The notes: a model not told the origin generated them from the sequence alone. DNA of 10,164 bases from Methanobacteriota archaeon (GCA_023430285.1 JAEZAV010000176.1:1-10164); one strand, 5' to 3'; counted from the first letter of the stretch, positions 1 to 7,224 are shown. Made by a program: numbers and translations.

Positions 1-1092
1 TTATAAAGCTCTTGTAATCAAGTTTAAGGCTTGACCAGGTTCAAGTACACCTGCACGTGTTTCTCGAAGCACCCTTTGTATGGAAAATCTGCGCATGTGT
101 GGATGTAACTTGTGAACTTCGTTTAGTAGGGGACATCCATATCCTCCAACACTCTCAACATCGAAGTATCCTGAAACTGATCTGGTTTCACCCTTGGTTG
201 CAGATAGCATTGCTGGTAAGTTCAATCTCCAGAAACCATTTAAACGCACCATGGATTGAGATCCTGTTGCAAGGAAGTCTCCGAATATGATGAATGGAAT
301 TTCAGATTTTTCAGCATATTCTAAAAGAGAATCTTCTATGGTTTTTGAGCATTTACCACAGGGATGTATTCTTCCTTCGAGGGAGTTTTCTACAACTTCC
401 CCCATATTTACTGGAAGATATTCATGGTGAACATTTAACTTACTTGTTAATCCGTTTATATTCTTTTTAAAATAGGACGGAAGAATAATACTCCCAGGAT
501 CAACTGTCACAGCCACGGGATTAAATCCCAAAAGTTTGGCAATGATTAGTGAAAAACTGCTATCAACCCCGCCAGAAAGTGCAACAATTGCTTTATGATC
601 CGTTTCCATTTCCAATTTTTTTTGTGAACCATCCATCTTTAACTGTTTCAATCCTTCTTCAAATTCTGATAAGTAATTGAACTTTGCAAGGTTGTTTATT
701 CTAAGGTTTAGTAGATCTTTAAGATTTTTGATAGGTGTTGTGTCCTCACCCAGTATTTTCTTTGAACCATTAATTTTCTTAAGGGCTAGTTCCATTCTGT
801 AAATTCGAACCATCATATCAGAGTAGGCATCTACATGTATGGAGTTCACTTGGAGGGCTTCCCTTAACTTTCCAACAACCCAACCCCCTTTACCAATTAC
901 TGCTGATTTTTCAGGCCTGTCCGGAGCGATAATGGTGAGATCATTTGTTTCTCCGTCGTATATAACACGTTCAATTGTAAATCCAAGTTCTGTGGTCAGA
1001 TCTAAGTTTGAAATTTCTGCACTACCATTTCCAACAATTGGTTTAATTGCATCTTCCAACACTTCCACCATGTAATCTACTTCCAACTTCAT
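1..1092 (-). CDS. KH-domain PP-loop ATPase, predicted RNA-modifying (thiolase-like) enzyme
   Basis: A 363-residue cytoplasmic protein, complete with its TAA at the window edge. Residues about 25-105 look like a KH-type RNA-binding domain, with a GKGG turn at 67-70 inside VIGKGGWVVGKL. A charged linker follows. A PP-loop (N-type ATP pyrophosphatase) domain begins near 167, with SGGVDSS at 173-179 binding the ATP phosphates. The only three cysteines are C245 and C248 (HPCGKC) and C320 (GYGCPLL). In TtcA/TtuA tRNA thiolases a CxxC plus a distant third Cys hold a [4Fe-4S] cluster, so sulfur transfer to RNA is my inference. The family looks like the archaeal predicted PP-loop ATPases of COG1365, whose substrate I do not know. 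Start ATG 1092 has AAGGGG 8 nt upstream. A second ATG seven codons in (1071) is possible. It lies 58 bp downstream of the PEBP gene on the same strand. Confidence 0.85.
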   Translation of the reverse strand: MKLEVDYMVEVLEDAIKPIVGNGSAEISNLDLTTELGFTIERVIYDGETNDLTIIAPDRPEKSAVIGKGGWVVGKLREALQVNSIHVDAYSDMMVRIYRMELALKKINGSKKILGEDTTPIKNLKDLLNLRINNLAKFNYLSEFEEGLKQLKMDGSQKKLEMETDHKAIVALSGGVDSSFSLIIAKLLGFNPVAVTVDPGSIILPSYFKKNINGLTSKLNVHHEYLPVNMGEVVENSLEGRIHPCGKCSKTIEDSLLEYAEKSEIPFIIFGDFLATGSQSMVRLNGFWRLNLPAMLSATKGETRSVSGYFDVESVGGYGCPLLNEVHKLHPHMRRFSIQRVLRETRAGVLEPGQALNLITRAL

Positions 1093-1150
1093 TTTATGTT
1101 CCCCTTGATTTTTTTTCTATGTTATCCTAAATAAAAACAGAAATTATAGT

Positions 1151-1606
1151 TTAACGTGTGTATCTTCCCATCAAACTGCCTTCATCAATGATATGACCAT
1201 CCATAGCATTCTTCAGTTGTTGACGTGTTATCAATGATGGAAGATCAATTTCAGAGTCCAATGCATAAATTCTGTAGTAGTACCTGTGAGTTCCGTCTGG
1301 TGGGCATGGTCCCCTGTAACCCACAGTTCCAAAGTCGTTTAGACCCTGTTTAGCACCGTTTTTTGTTTCTTCCCTTTCCATGATCCATTCATCAAAGGCA
1401 GTGATATCTCCAGGAATGTTAAAAATTACCCAGTGGGTCCAAATCCCTTGTGCTGCGTCTGGATCCTCGCATATAATGGCATACGTAACAACACCTGCAA
1501 CTGGACTCCATTCTAGTGGAGGTGAAACATTAACCCCTTTACATGCGTATCTGTCAGGTATCTCTTCTCCTTCATTAAATTTCAGGCTTGTAATCTTTAT
1601 TGACAT
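1151..1606 (-). CDS. YbhB/YbcL family PEBP-like protein
   Basis: A 151-residue cytoplasmic protein of the phosphatidylethanolamine-binding protein superfamily, with the usual length of the short bacterial/archaeal YbhB/YbcL type. Visible hallmarks: PDRYACKGVNVSPPLEW at 17-33, EDPDA at 47-51, WTHWVIFNIP at 56-65 and GYRGPCPPDGTHRYYYRIYALD across 96-117. Together these build the conserved anion-binding pocket, with D50, H58 and the GxRGPCPP loop. The archaeal members have no firmly known role; protease inhibition or ligand binding has been proposed for relatives. Start ATG 1606 is strongly supported by GGAGGT at 1613-1618, six nt upstream. There is no signal peptide. The gap of 58 bp to the PP-loop gene allows co-transcription, although a T-rich stretch in it could be a weak terminator. 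Confidence 0.93.
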   Translation of the reverse strand: MSIKITSLKFNEGEEIPDRYACKGVNVSPPLEWSPVAGVVTYAIICEDPDAAQGIWTHWVIFNIPGDITAFDEWIMEREETKNGAKQGLNDFGTVGYRGPCPPDGTHRYYYRIYALDSEIDLPSLITRQQLKNAMDGHIIDEGSLMGRYTR

Positions 1607-1640
1607 GATTAGACCTCCAAGTTAGGTTTGATTTGATATT

Positions 1641-1652
1641 GCATATATTTAA
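1641..1652 (-). promoter_or_regulatory. TATA box of the PEBP gene
   Basis: Reading the minus strand gives TTAAATATATGC, a good archaeal box A, centred near 1646. A start site about 25 nt downstream would be near 1621. That leaves a leader of about 14 nt containing the GGAGGT Shine-Dalgarno site and fits the ATG at 1606. Position-based inference only. Confidence 0.55.
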
Positions 1653-1904
1653 GAAAAAATTAATTTTTCTATATATCTTTCATGATTATATTATTTTGTT
1701 GTGAATAATCTGATTTAACAAATTTTTCGCTAAAATTTTAACTTTTTTTAAATTTCAGTTTGTGATGGATAACTCATGGAGCTCAACCAAACTATGAATT
1801 GATCTATAGTTGATCAAAAAGTCATTGATGACAGATATGTGGTATTGGATTTTGATTATGACAGAATCCGATTAAGGGTGATCAATACAGATAACTACAA
1901 CAAA
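1653..1904. other. divergent intergenic region between the PEBP and histone genes
   Basis: No convincing gene is seen. The stretch holds an A6/T5 near-palindrome at 1652-1670 flanked on both sides by TATA-like tracts. It also has a TTGATC/GATCAA dyad (1799-1804, 1812-1817) and an 8-bp direct repeat ATGACAGA at 1828-1835 and 1858-1865. On the plus strand, the frame 1803-1937 is open and reads like protein (RYVVLDFDYDRIRLRV within it), but it is cut off from the in-frame ATGs at 1776 and 1794 by a TGA at 1800. It could be a gene remnant or chance. Confidence 0.3.
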
Positions 1905-1913
1905 TTTAAATAC
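1905..1913 (+). promoter_or_regulatory. TATA box of the histone gene
   Basis: TTTAAATAC preceded by an A-rich stretch (CAACAAA) that could act as the TFB recognition element. The centre at about 1908 predicts transcription from about 1933. This leaves a very short leader that starts just before GAGGTG (1936-1941), the Shine-Dalgarno site, six nt ahead of ATG 1948. Confidence 0.6.
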
Positions 1914-1921
1914 TATGGAGT

Positions 1922-1938
1922 CTCAATAATCTATTGAG
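1922..1938. promoter_or_regulatory. perfect 7-bp inverted repeat at the histone start site
   Basis: CTCAATA (1922-1928), spacer ATC, TATTGAG (1932-1938). The dyad covers the predicted transcription start and the first bases of the Shine-Dalgarno site. It could be a repressor operator. If transcription begins upstream of it, it could instead form a hairpin that hides the ribosome site. The repeat is certain; a function is inferred. Confidence 0.45.
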
Positions 1939-1947
1939 GTGGTATAA

Positions 1948-2157
1948 ATGACTGAATTACCAGTTGCTCCAGTAGGAAGAATCATAAAAAATGCTGGTGC
2001 CCAGAGAATAAGTGATGATGCAAGGGACGAGTTAGCCAAAGTGCTTGAAGAAGCAGGTGAAGAAATAGCTTTAGAAGCTGTTAAACTTGCTAAACACGCA
2101 GGAAGGAAAACTGTTAAAGCATCCGATATAGATTTAGCTGTTAAAGCAAAAAGCTAA
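1948..2157 (+). CDS. archaeal histone (HMf family)
   Basis: A 69-residue histone-fold protein that dimerises and wraps DNA into archaeal nucleosomes. It follows the HMfA/HMfB pattern along its whole length: ELPVAPVGRIIKNAGAQRIS at 3-22, then DDAR, the long alpha-2 helix ending in KLAKHAGRKTVKASDI, and a short alpha-3. R10, the RIIKNAG segment, and the KHAGRKT loop (K, R and T contacting DNA) are intact. The C terminus ends AVKAKS instead of the bulkier RKMFK-like end of HMfA. There are no tails. Start ATG 1948 is supported by GAGGTG six nt upstream and by the family length. The gene is monocistronic, with its own TATA box and an oligo-T terminator. The genome probably encodes further paralogues, so no specific symbol is given. 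Confidence 0.97.
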   Translation: MTELPVAPVGRIIKNAGAQRISDDARDELAKVLEEAGEEIALEAVKLAKHAGRKTVKASDIDLAVKAKS

Positions 2158-2160
2158 TTC

Positions 2161-2196
2161 TATTATTTTTTTTTAAATCTTTAAATTATTTTTTTT
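2161..2196 (+). terminator. oligo-T terminator of the histone gene
   Basis: A tract of nine T (2166-2174) and another of eight T (2189-2196) lie within 40 nt of the histone stop codon with no clear hairpin. This is the usual archaeal oligo-T termination signal. Confidence 0.65.
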
Positions 2197-2332
2197 GATT
2201 CTCAAATTCAAACCTAAGTTTAGGTACAAATTTTACATCCTCAAACGAACCATTCATTTTGTAAACTATTGTAACAACAAATTTTATACCGAAAGTCTTT
2301 CTAATATCATTAATAAATCCCCATTGAAACAT
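2186..2332 (-). CDS. possible 48-residue hypothetical protein antisense to the histone-ABCE1 gap
   Basis: Minus-strand ATG at 2332 to TAA at 2186 encodes 48 residues: MFQWGFINDIRKTFG first, then alternating hydrophobic/charged stretches (KFVVTIVYK at 18-26 and VKFVPKLRFEFE at 33-44). These look like two or three amphipathic beta strands with an NGSFED turn between. I recognise no family. In favour: it fills an otherwise empty 215-bp gap, has low-bias protein-like composition, and ends inside the histone T-tract as a convergent gene might. Against: no Shine-Dalgarno site is visible before the ATG and no well-placed TATA box. It may be a remnant or chance. Confidence 0.3.
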   Translation of the reverse strand: MFQWGFINDIRKTFGIKFVVTIVYKMNGSFEDVKFVPKLRFEFENQKK

Positions 2333-2361
2333 AAATTTTTAATTTAATAAACTCATTTTTT

Positions 2362-2367
2362 GGTGAT
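2362..2367 (+). promoter_or_regulatory. ribosome-binding site that fixes the TTG start of ABCE1
   Basis: GGTGAT matches the 3' part of the archaeal GGAGGTGATC consensus and ends five nt before the TTG at 2373. The first ATG in frame lies well inside the iron-sulfur domain, so this site supports TTG as the real start. Confidence 0.7.
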
Positions 2368-2372
2368 TAAAT

Positions 2373-4148
2373 TTGACGAGAATATCCATATTAGACCATG
2401 ATCGATGCCAACCTAAAAAATGCAACTACGTCTGCATTGAATACTGTCCCGGAGTCAGGATGGAAGAGGATACCATAACCATCGATGCAAAAACAAAAAA
2501 ACCAATATTATCAGAGGAACTCTGTTCTGGCTGCGGAATATGTACCAACAGATGTCCATTTAAAGCAATTAATATCATAAATCTTCCTGAAGCCCTTGAT
2601 GATCCTATTCATCGCTATGGAAAAAATCAGTTCGAATTATTTGGACTGCCCAACATAAGGGAAGGTTCTGTTGTAGGAATACTTGGACCCAACGGAATAG
2701 GAAAATCAACCATAATCAGAATGCTTTCTGGTGAACTCAAACCTAACCTTGGAGACTACGAATCTGAAACTTCATGGGAAGATGTTGTGAATTTCTTCAA
2801 GGGTTCTCAACTTCAATCCTACTTCCAAAAACTATCCGAAGGCAAACTCAAAGTGGTTCACAAGCCCCAAATGGTGGACATGCTCCCAAAATTTGTGAAG
2901 GGAAATGTTAAGGATCTTATGGAGGGAGTTGATGAAAGGGGAGCTATGGACGAAGTGCTAGATGCACTGGAACTCAGACCTATACTAAGCCGGAGCATAT
3001 CAAATTTAAGTGGAGGAGAACTTCAAAGAGTTGCTATTGCTGCTGCTGCACTGAGAGAAGCTGATTTCTATTACTTTGATGAACCAACATCTTGGTTGGA
3101 TGTTAAACAAAGATTAAATGCTGTTCAAGTTGTAAGAACTCTTTCAGATGCTGGAAAATCTGTAATGGTTATTGAACACGATCTCGCTGCATTAGATGCA
3201 ATATCTGATTATGTTCACATACTCTACGGCGAACCTGGCGCCTACGGTGTTGTCTCTCAAATGAGGGGCGTTAGGGTTGGTATTAATGCATATATTAACG
3301 GATTTTTAAGGGAAGAAAATGTTAGATTCCGTAGACAACCCATTGTTTTCGATGTTAAACCTCCTGCCCTTGAAGTTGAAGCCGAAGCACTGGCAAACTA
3401 TTCTCCACTTAAAAAATCATACGATGAATTTAGTTTGGAAGTTGATGAGGGGGAGGTACAGCACGACGAAATTATAACTGCATTTGGACCCAACGGTATA
3501 GGAAAAACCACCTACGCCAAGATGCTTGCAGGAGTTACCAAACCCGATGATGGACAGATCGACAAAAAAGTTTCAATTGCTTACAAACCCCAATACCTTG
3601 TTTCAGACTTTGATGGAACAGTACAAGAACTTTTAATCACAACCGCCACTAACTACGGCAGTAACATGTTTAAAACTGAAATAATGAAACCATTCAGCCT
3701 CGAAGCCCTTATGGAAAAGGAAGTCAGTGAACTGAGTGGAGGAGAATTACAAAGGTTATCTGTTGCTGTTGCTCTTTCTAGAGATGCTGAAATATATCTA
3801 TTTGATGAACCGACAGCATTTTTAGATGTGGAACAAAGATTAAAAGCTGGTAAAGCTATTAAAAGAGTTGTGGAAAGTCGAAATGCTGCAGGAATCATTA
3901 TTGACCATGACATAGTATTTATTGATTATGTATCAGACAGGGCAATGGTTTTCAACGGTGCACCCGGTGAACATGGGCATGCTTCAAGTCCAATGAACCT
4001 CAGATCAGCAATGAACAGCTTCTTATCCTCAGTGGGCATCACCTTTAGAAGAGATAAAGAAACTAAAAGGCCAAGAGTTAATAAATTTGGAAGTTTTCTT
4101 GACAGGGAACAGAAGGAGAAGGGAGAATACTACTACTTAGAAAGCTGA
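2373..4148 (+). CDS. ribosome recycling ATPase ABCE1 (RNase L inhibitor homologue)
   Basis: A 591-residue soluble twin-ATPase that splits ribosomes after termination, together with aRF1/Pelota. The N-terminal domain carries eight cysteines for two [4Fe-4S] clusters: C12, C17, C21, C25, then C51, C54, C57, C61 (CSGCGICTNRC). NBD1 has Walker A GPNGIGKST 105-113, signature LSGGE 212-216, Walker B FDEP 235-238 and H269. NBD2 has GPNGIGKTT 372-380, LSGGE 454-458, FDEP 477-480 and H512. Length, domain order and both active sites are those of the family, with nothing missing. The start is TTG at 2373, backed by GGTGAT five nt upstream and by alignment of the first residues (TRISILDHDRC) to the usual ABCE1 N terminus. 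It is transcribed alone, with T-rich ends on both sides. Confidence 0.97.
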   Translation: MTRISILDHDRCQPKKCNYVCIEYCPGVRMEEDTITIDAKTKKPILSEELCSGCGICTNRCPFKAINIINLPEALDDPIHRYGKNQFELFGLPNIREGSVVGILGPNGIGKSTIIRMLSGELKPNLGDYESETSWEDVVNFFKGSQLQSYFQKLSEGKLKVVHKPQMVDMLPKFVKGNVKDLMEGVDERGAMDEVLDALELRPILSRSISNLSGGELQRVAIAAAALREADFYYFDEPTSWLDVKQRLNAVQVVRTLSDAGKSVMVIEHDLAALDAISDYVHILYGEPGAYGVVSQMRGVRVGINAYINGFLREENVRFRRQPIVFDVKPPALEVEAEALANYSPLKKSYDEFSLEVDEGEVQHDEIITAFGPNGIGKTTYAKMLAGVTKPDDGQIDKKVSIAYKPQYLVSDFDGTVQELLITTATNYGSNMFKTEIMKPFSLEALMEKEVSELSGGELQRLSVAVALSRDAEIYLFDEPTAFLDVEQRLKAGKAIKRVVESRNAAGIIIDHDIVFIDYVSDRAMVFNGAPGEHGHASSPMNLRSAMNSFLSSVGITFRRDKETKRPRVNKFGSFLDREQKEKGEYYYLES

Positions 4149-4164
4149 AAAAGTTAGCCACCCT

Positions 4165-4208
4165 CTTCTTTTTTTGACATTACTTATTCTTCTTTTAATT
4201 ATTTTTGA
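4165..4208 (+). terminator. oligo-T terminator of ABCE1
   Basis: About 20 nt after the stop codon the plus strand becomes pyrimidine/T-rich: CTCTTCTTTTTTTG with seven T at 4169-4175, then TTCTTCTTTT and ATTTTTG. There is no hairpin. This fits archaeal oligo-T termination. Confidence 0.5.
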
Positions 4209-4242
4209 TACATAAAACTAAATATTATCCTGGCCATAAGTC

Positions 4243-4250
4243 TTTATTAT
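4243..4250 (+). promoter_or_regulatory. TATA box of the UbiB-like kinase, probably leaderless
   Basis: TTTATTAT centred near 4246 predicts transcription from about 4271, which is the A of the ATG. No Shine-Dalgarno sequence precedes that ATG. Both facts suggest a leaderless mRNA. An alternative box, CTAAATATTA at 4218-4227, would give a leader of about 25 nt. Confidence 0.4.
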
Positions 4251-4270
4251 TAGATTTAATAATTTGATAA

Positions 4271-5920
4271 ATGGTGAAATTCTTGGCAAGCAACGAAAAC
4301 AATCTCAAAAGGTTAAGAGAAATTCTTAAAGTTCTCTCAAAATATGAATTTGGTTACTTGATCGAAAAAATTAAGCTCAAGCACAACATCCCATTTATAG
4401 GAAAATCCTATCAGTACGATTCACTAGAGGAACTTGACGAATCCACACCTGAAAGATTGCGATTAGTTCTCCAGGAGCTTGGACCAACATTTATAAAACT
4501 GGGTCAAACACTCAGCACTAGACCAGATCTTGTTGGAAGAAGAATAGCCACAGAATTTACTAAATTACAAGATGATAATCCCCCAGTTAGTTTTGAGTCC
4601 ATTAAACAGGTGATTGAACACGAACTTAAATCTCCAATCAATGAAATATTTGAAAGTTTTGATGTAGAACCCCTTGGATCTGCTTCCATTGGACAGGTGC
4701 ACAGAGCGGTGTTGAAAACAGGAGAAGAAGTAGCTGTAAAGGTTCGAAAACCCGGTGTTGAAAAGGTTATTAAAAATGATCTGGCCATAATGGAATTTTT
4801 AGCCAAAAGGGTGGATAGTTACGTTCCCCAGCTTAAAATCTACAACATTCCTGGAATTGTTGATGAATTTAAACGTTCAATATTCAAAGAAATTGACTAC
4901 GAAAATGAAGCCCTGAACCTTAAACGATTTAAAAACAACTTCAAAGACGATGCCACTGTTCATGTACCTGCTGTGTACAGTAACTATTCTTCATTAAAAG
5001 TTATAACAATGGAACTGGTTGTTGGAACCAAAATTTCTGAAGTAACTGAAGCTGATGGATTCGATCTTAAATTAATTGCTAAACGTGGTGCCATATCGTA
5101 CTTCAAACAGGTTGTTGAGAATGGATTTTTCCATGCTGATCCACATCCATCCAACATCTACATCCTAAAGAGAAATATTGTTTGCTACATTGATTTTGGA
5201 ATGATGGGAATCATAGATGAGCAATTTAAAAATGAACTCGCAGAACTCATGATTTACCTCATAAATAATGATGTGAGTGGCATGATAAGCCAACTCACCT
5301 ACATGGGTATGATAGATGAAAATGTCGACACAAGATCCCTAAGGTACGATCTTACAGATATGATGTTCAAATACTATGGTACTGAATTAAACGAAGTCCA
5401 TGGTGGAATGAATGAATTGATAAATATCATGAGGAAGTACCATATTTTCATGCCAAGGGAACTGGTGCTGCTTGCCAGAGGTATTGGAATGGTTGAAGAA
5501 ACTGGGCAAAAGTTGGATCCAACCTTTAACGCTGTGCAAGTTGGAAAGCCTGTCATAAAAAAGGTTGTGAAGAAAAAATTCTCTCCCCTGACCTTTGCAG
5601 ACTACCTTAAAAAGAATGTAATCGAAATGGAACACATATTAAAAAATATTCCATTATCCCTCACAAAAACTCTTTACAAGCTTGAAGAGGGAGAAATCAG
5701 TATTAAAATAGAGCATGAAGGACTTGAAAAGATAACCAACAAAATATCTGTAGCTTTAATTCTTTCCGCCCTATTAATTGGTTCTTCAATGATAATGACC
5801 ACAGATAATGGAGTATATTTGATCAAATTCCCATTCCTTGGATTTTTAGGATTTGGTGTGAGTGCTGTGTTGGCCGTGATCCTTGTGATTTCAATTATCA
5901 AAGATCGGGGTCTTTCCTAA
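4271..5920 (+). CDS. UbiB/ABC1/AarF family atypical protein kinase
   Basis: A 549-residue membrane-anchored protein of the UbiB/ABC1 kinase-like family. Hallmarks: the family-specific KxGQ motif KLGQ at 76-79 (PTFIKLGQTLSTRPDL), the Ala-rich nucleotide loop LGSASIGQVHRA 135-146, catalytic-type Lys K157 (VAVKV), the ExD motif in EIDYENEA (E207, D209), HADPHPSN 288-295 and DFG 308-310. A typical HADPHPGN is here HADPHPSN. Two hydrophobic helices close the protein (about 492-510 and 519-543), as in UbiB. In bacteria and mitochondria these proteins support ubiquinone synthesis, probably as ATPases acting on lipid intermediates. Methanobacteriales make no quinone, so the substrate here is unknown, perhaps another isoprenoid lipid. 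The ATG start has no Shine-Dalgarno site. A downstream start is less likely because the N-terminal helix region fits the family. Confidence 0.94.
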   Translation: MVKFLASNENNLKRLREILKVLSKYEFGYLIEKIKLKHNIPFIGKSYQYDSLEELDESTPERLRLVLQELGPTFIKLGQTLSTRPDLVGRRIATEFTKLQDDNPPVSFESIKQVIEHELKSPINEIFESFDVEPLGSASIGQVHRAVLKTGEEVAVKVRKPGVEKVIKNDLAIMEFLAKRVDSYVPQLKIYNIPGIVDEFKRSIFKEIDYENEALNLKRFKNNFKDDATVHVPAVYSNYSSLKVITMELVVGTKISEVTEADGFDLKLIAKRGAISYFKQVVENGFFHADPHPSNIYILKRNIVCYIDFGMMGIIDEQFKNELAELMIYLINNDVSGMISQLTYMGMIDENVDTRSLRYDLTDMMFKYYGTELNEVHGGMNELINIMRKYHIFMPRELVLLARGIGMVEETGQKLDPTFNAVQVGKPVIKKVVKKKFSPLTFADYLKKNVIEMEHILKNIPLSLTKTLYKLEEGEISIKIEHEGLEKITNKISVALILSALLIGSSMIMTTDNGVYLIKFPFLGFLGFGVSAVLAVILVISIIKDRGLS

Positions 5921-5959
5921 TAAAAAAAATAAAATAAAAAAAAAAGTCGGTTTCTTTTT
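5921..5959. terminator. bidirectional terminator between converging genes
   Basis: The 37-bp gap between the stop codons of the kinase and the aminotransferase is nearly all A on the plus strand (5922-5945), giving oligo-T runs for minus-strand transcripts. TTTCTTTTT at 5951-5959 does the same for the plus strand. The second run overlaps the aminotransferase stop codon. Confidence 0.6.
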
Positions 5960-7130
5960 AACTACCGCATAATTTGGATCTCTTTATGGATTCCATACCC
6001 TCTAGGAAATTCTTAGCAAAATATTGCACATCTTCTGAGGGTATTGAAAAACTCACACGAAGGTACCTTTCTCCAAACCTGGAACTTGTGTAAGAACCTT
6101 CCCTTGTGAATATTTTTCTGTCCAGAAGGTATTCTGAAATTTCAAGGGGTGTAACTCCAGTATTTTTAAGATCTATAGCCATCATATTTCCCTGTGATGG
6201 GTAAACTGGTATGAATGCACCACTTACCTGATCAACTGCGTCTTTAATGATTTTTTGGTTTGAGCGAGTTATATCTTTTATACGGCCCAACCATTGTTTC
6301 TTGGATTTTACTGCAGCTAAAGCTCCCCTCTGAGCCACTAGATTAGTTCCAAGATCATTTATGACTATGGTTTTTATGGATTTGATCAGTTCTGGAATTC
6401 CTATTACTGCTCCAATACGCAAACCTGCCATACCATATATCTTCGAGAAACTGTAAACAGTTAATGTGTGTTCTGGTGCGTATTTAGCCATCAAATGATG
6501 TTTTTCGGCAAAATCCCTGTATGTTATATCGTGAAGAAGATATATATCGTTGTCCTCTGCTAAATCTGCAAAGTCCTTCAGTTCTTCCTTGGTATACGAT
6601 GAACCCAATGGATTTAAAGGGTCAACTAGGGATATGAGTTTTGTGTTGGCATCCATATTTTCCCTTACAAGTTTTGGTGTGAGTTTATATCCACACTCCT
6701 CGTTGTAAATGGGAATAGATTTAACATGATCTCCAAATCTACTCGCGAAGTTGTCTATGATCAGGTACCCTGGATCACATGTGATGGTGTTGTTTTCTGG
6801 AGCAAGTATGTCGTTGCAACAGAGATAAAGGGATTCTGTACCTCCCGCAGTAACAAGAATATCAAATTCTGATTGAAGTCCTAAATCTTCTAGTATCAAT
6901 TCCTTCAATTCTGGAAATCCTTCAGGCGGAGGATACTTGTTATAATCACGTTTTTTTATACTCTGCATCATTGAATCCATAATTTCGTTCTCATCATGGA
7001 GGTGGTTGGTATTTTGACCCATCCAAACCATGTCTTCATCGTTGAAAACGTAATCAAAGAACTCATTAGCTGTTTTATAGCCCTTTGGAATCGATTTTGC
7101 AGGTCTTGCATATTTTTTTGGTGAAATCAT
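5958..7130 (-). CDS. PLP-dependent class I/II aminotransferase, substrate uncertain
   Basis: A 390-residue fold-type I aminotransferase (numbering from ATG 7130). TAGGTESLYL at 95-104 is the phosphate-binding turn. N173 lies in DPLNPLGSS, D201 and Y204 in HDITY contact the cofactor, and K230 in SFSKIYGMAGLRIG forms the Schiff base. R238 binds phosphate and R358 (YLRVSFS) binds the substrate carboxylate. HisC, aspartate aminotransferase and threonine-phosphate decarboxylase relatives all share these, so I do not assign a substrate. The frame could begin at a GTG at 7139. However, the AGTGAG there resembles a Shine-Dalgarno core for the ATG at 7130, four nt downstream, and a TATA-like element at 7144-7152 would sit too close to a GTG start. 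The gene is monocistronic, converging with the kinase. Confidence 0.9.
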   Translation of the reverse strand: MISPKKYARPAKSIPKGYKTANEFFDYVFNDEDMVWMGQNTNHLHDENEIMDSMMQSIKKRDYNKYPPPEGFPELKELILEDLGLQSEFDILVTAGGTESLYLCCNDILAPENNTITCDPGYLIIDNFASRFGDHVKSIPIYNEECGYKLTPKLVRENMDANTKLISLVDPLNPLGSSYTKEELKDFADLAEDNDIYLLHDITYRDFAEKHHLMAKYAPEHTLTVYSFSKIYGMAGLRIGAVIGIPELIKSIKTIVINDLGTNLVAQRGALAAVKSKKQWLGRIKDITRSNQKIIKDAVDQVSGAFIPVYPSQGNMMAIDLKNTGVTPLEISEYLLDRKIFTREGSYTSSRFGERYLRVSFSIPSEDVQYFAKNFLEGMESIKRSKLCGS

Positions 7131-7224
7131 ACATCTCACTTGCTTATATATTACATGTCAAAAAAGTTGATATCTATATGATGTCCATTTAATTTTTTTT
7201 GAACCTCAAAAAATAATATCAATC

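Noticed and set aside
1794..1937. TGA at 1800 read as selenocysteine in a small protein
   Set aside because: Methanobacteriales are not known to use selenocysteine, there is no evident SECIS-like hairpin, and the frame is better seen as a remnant or chance.
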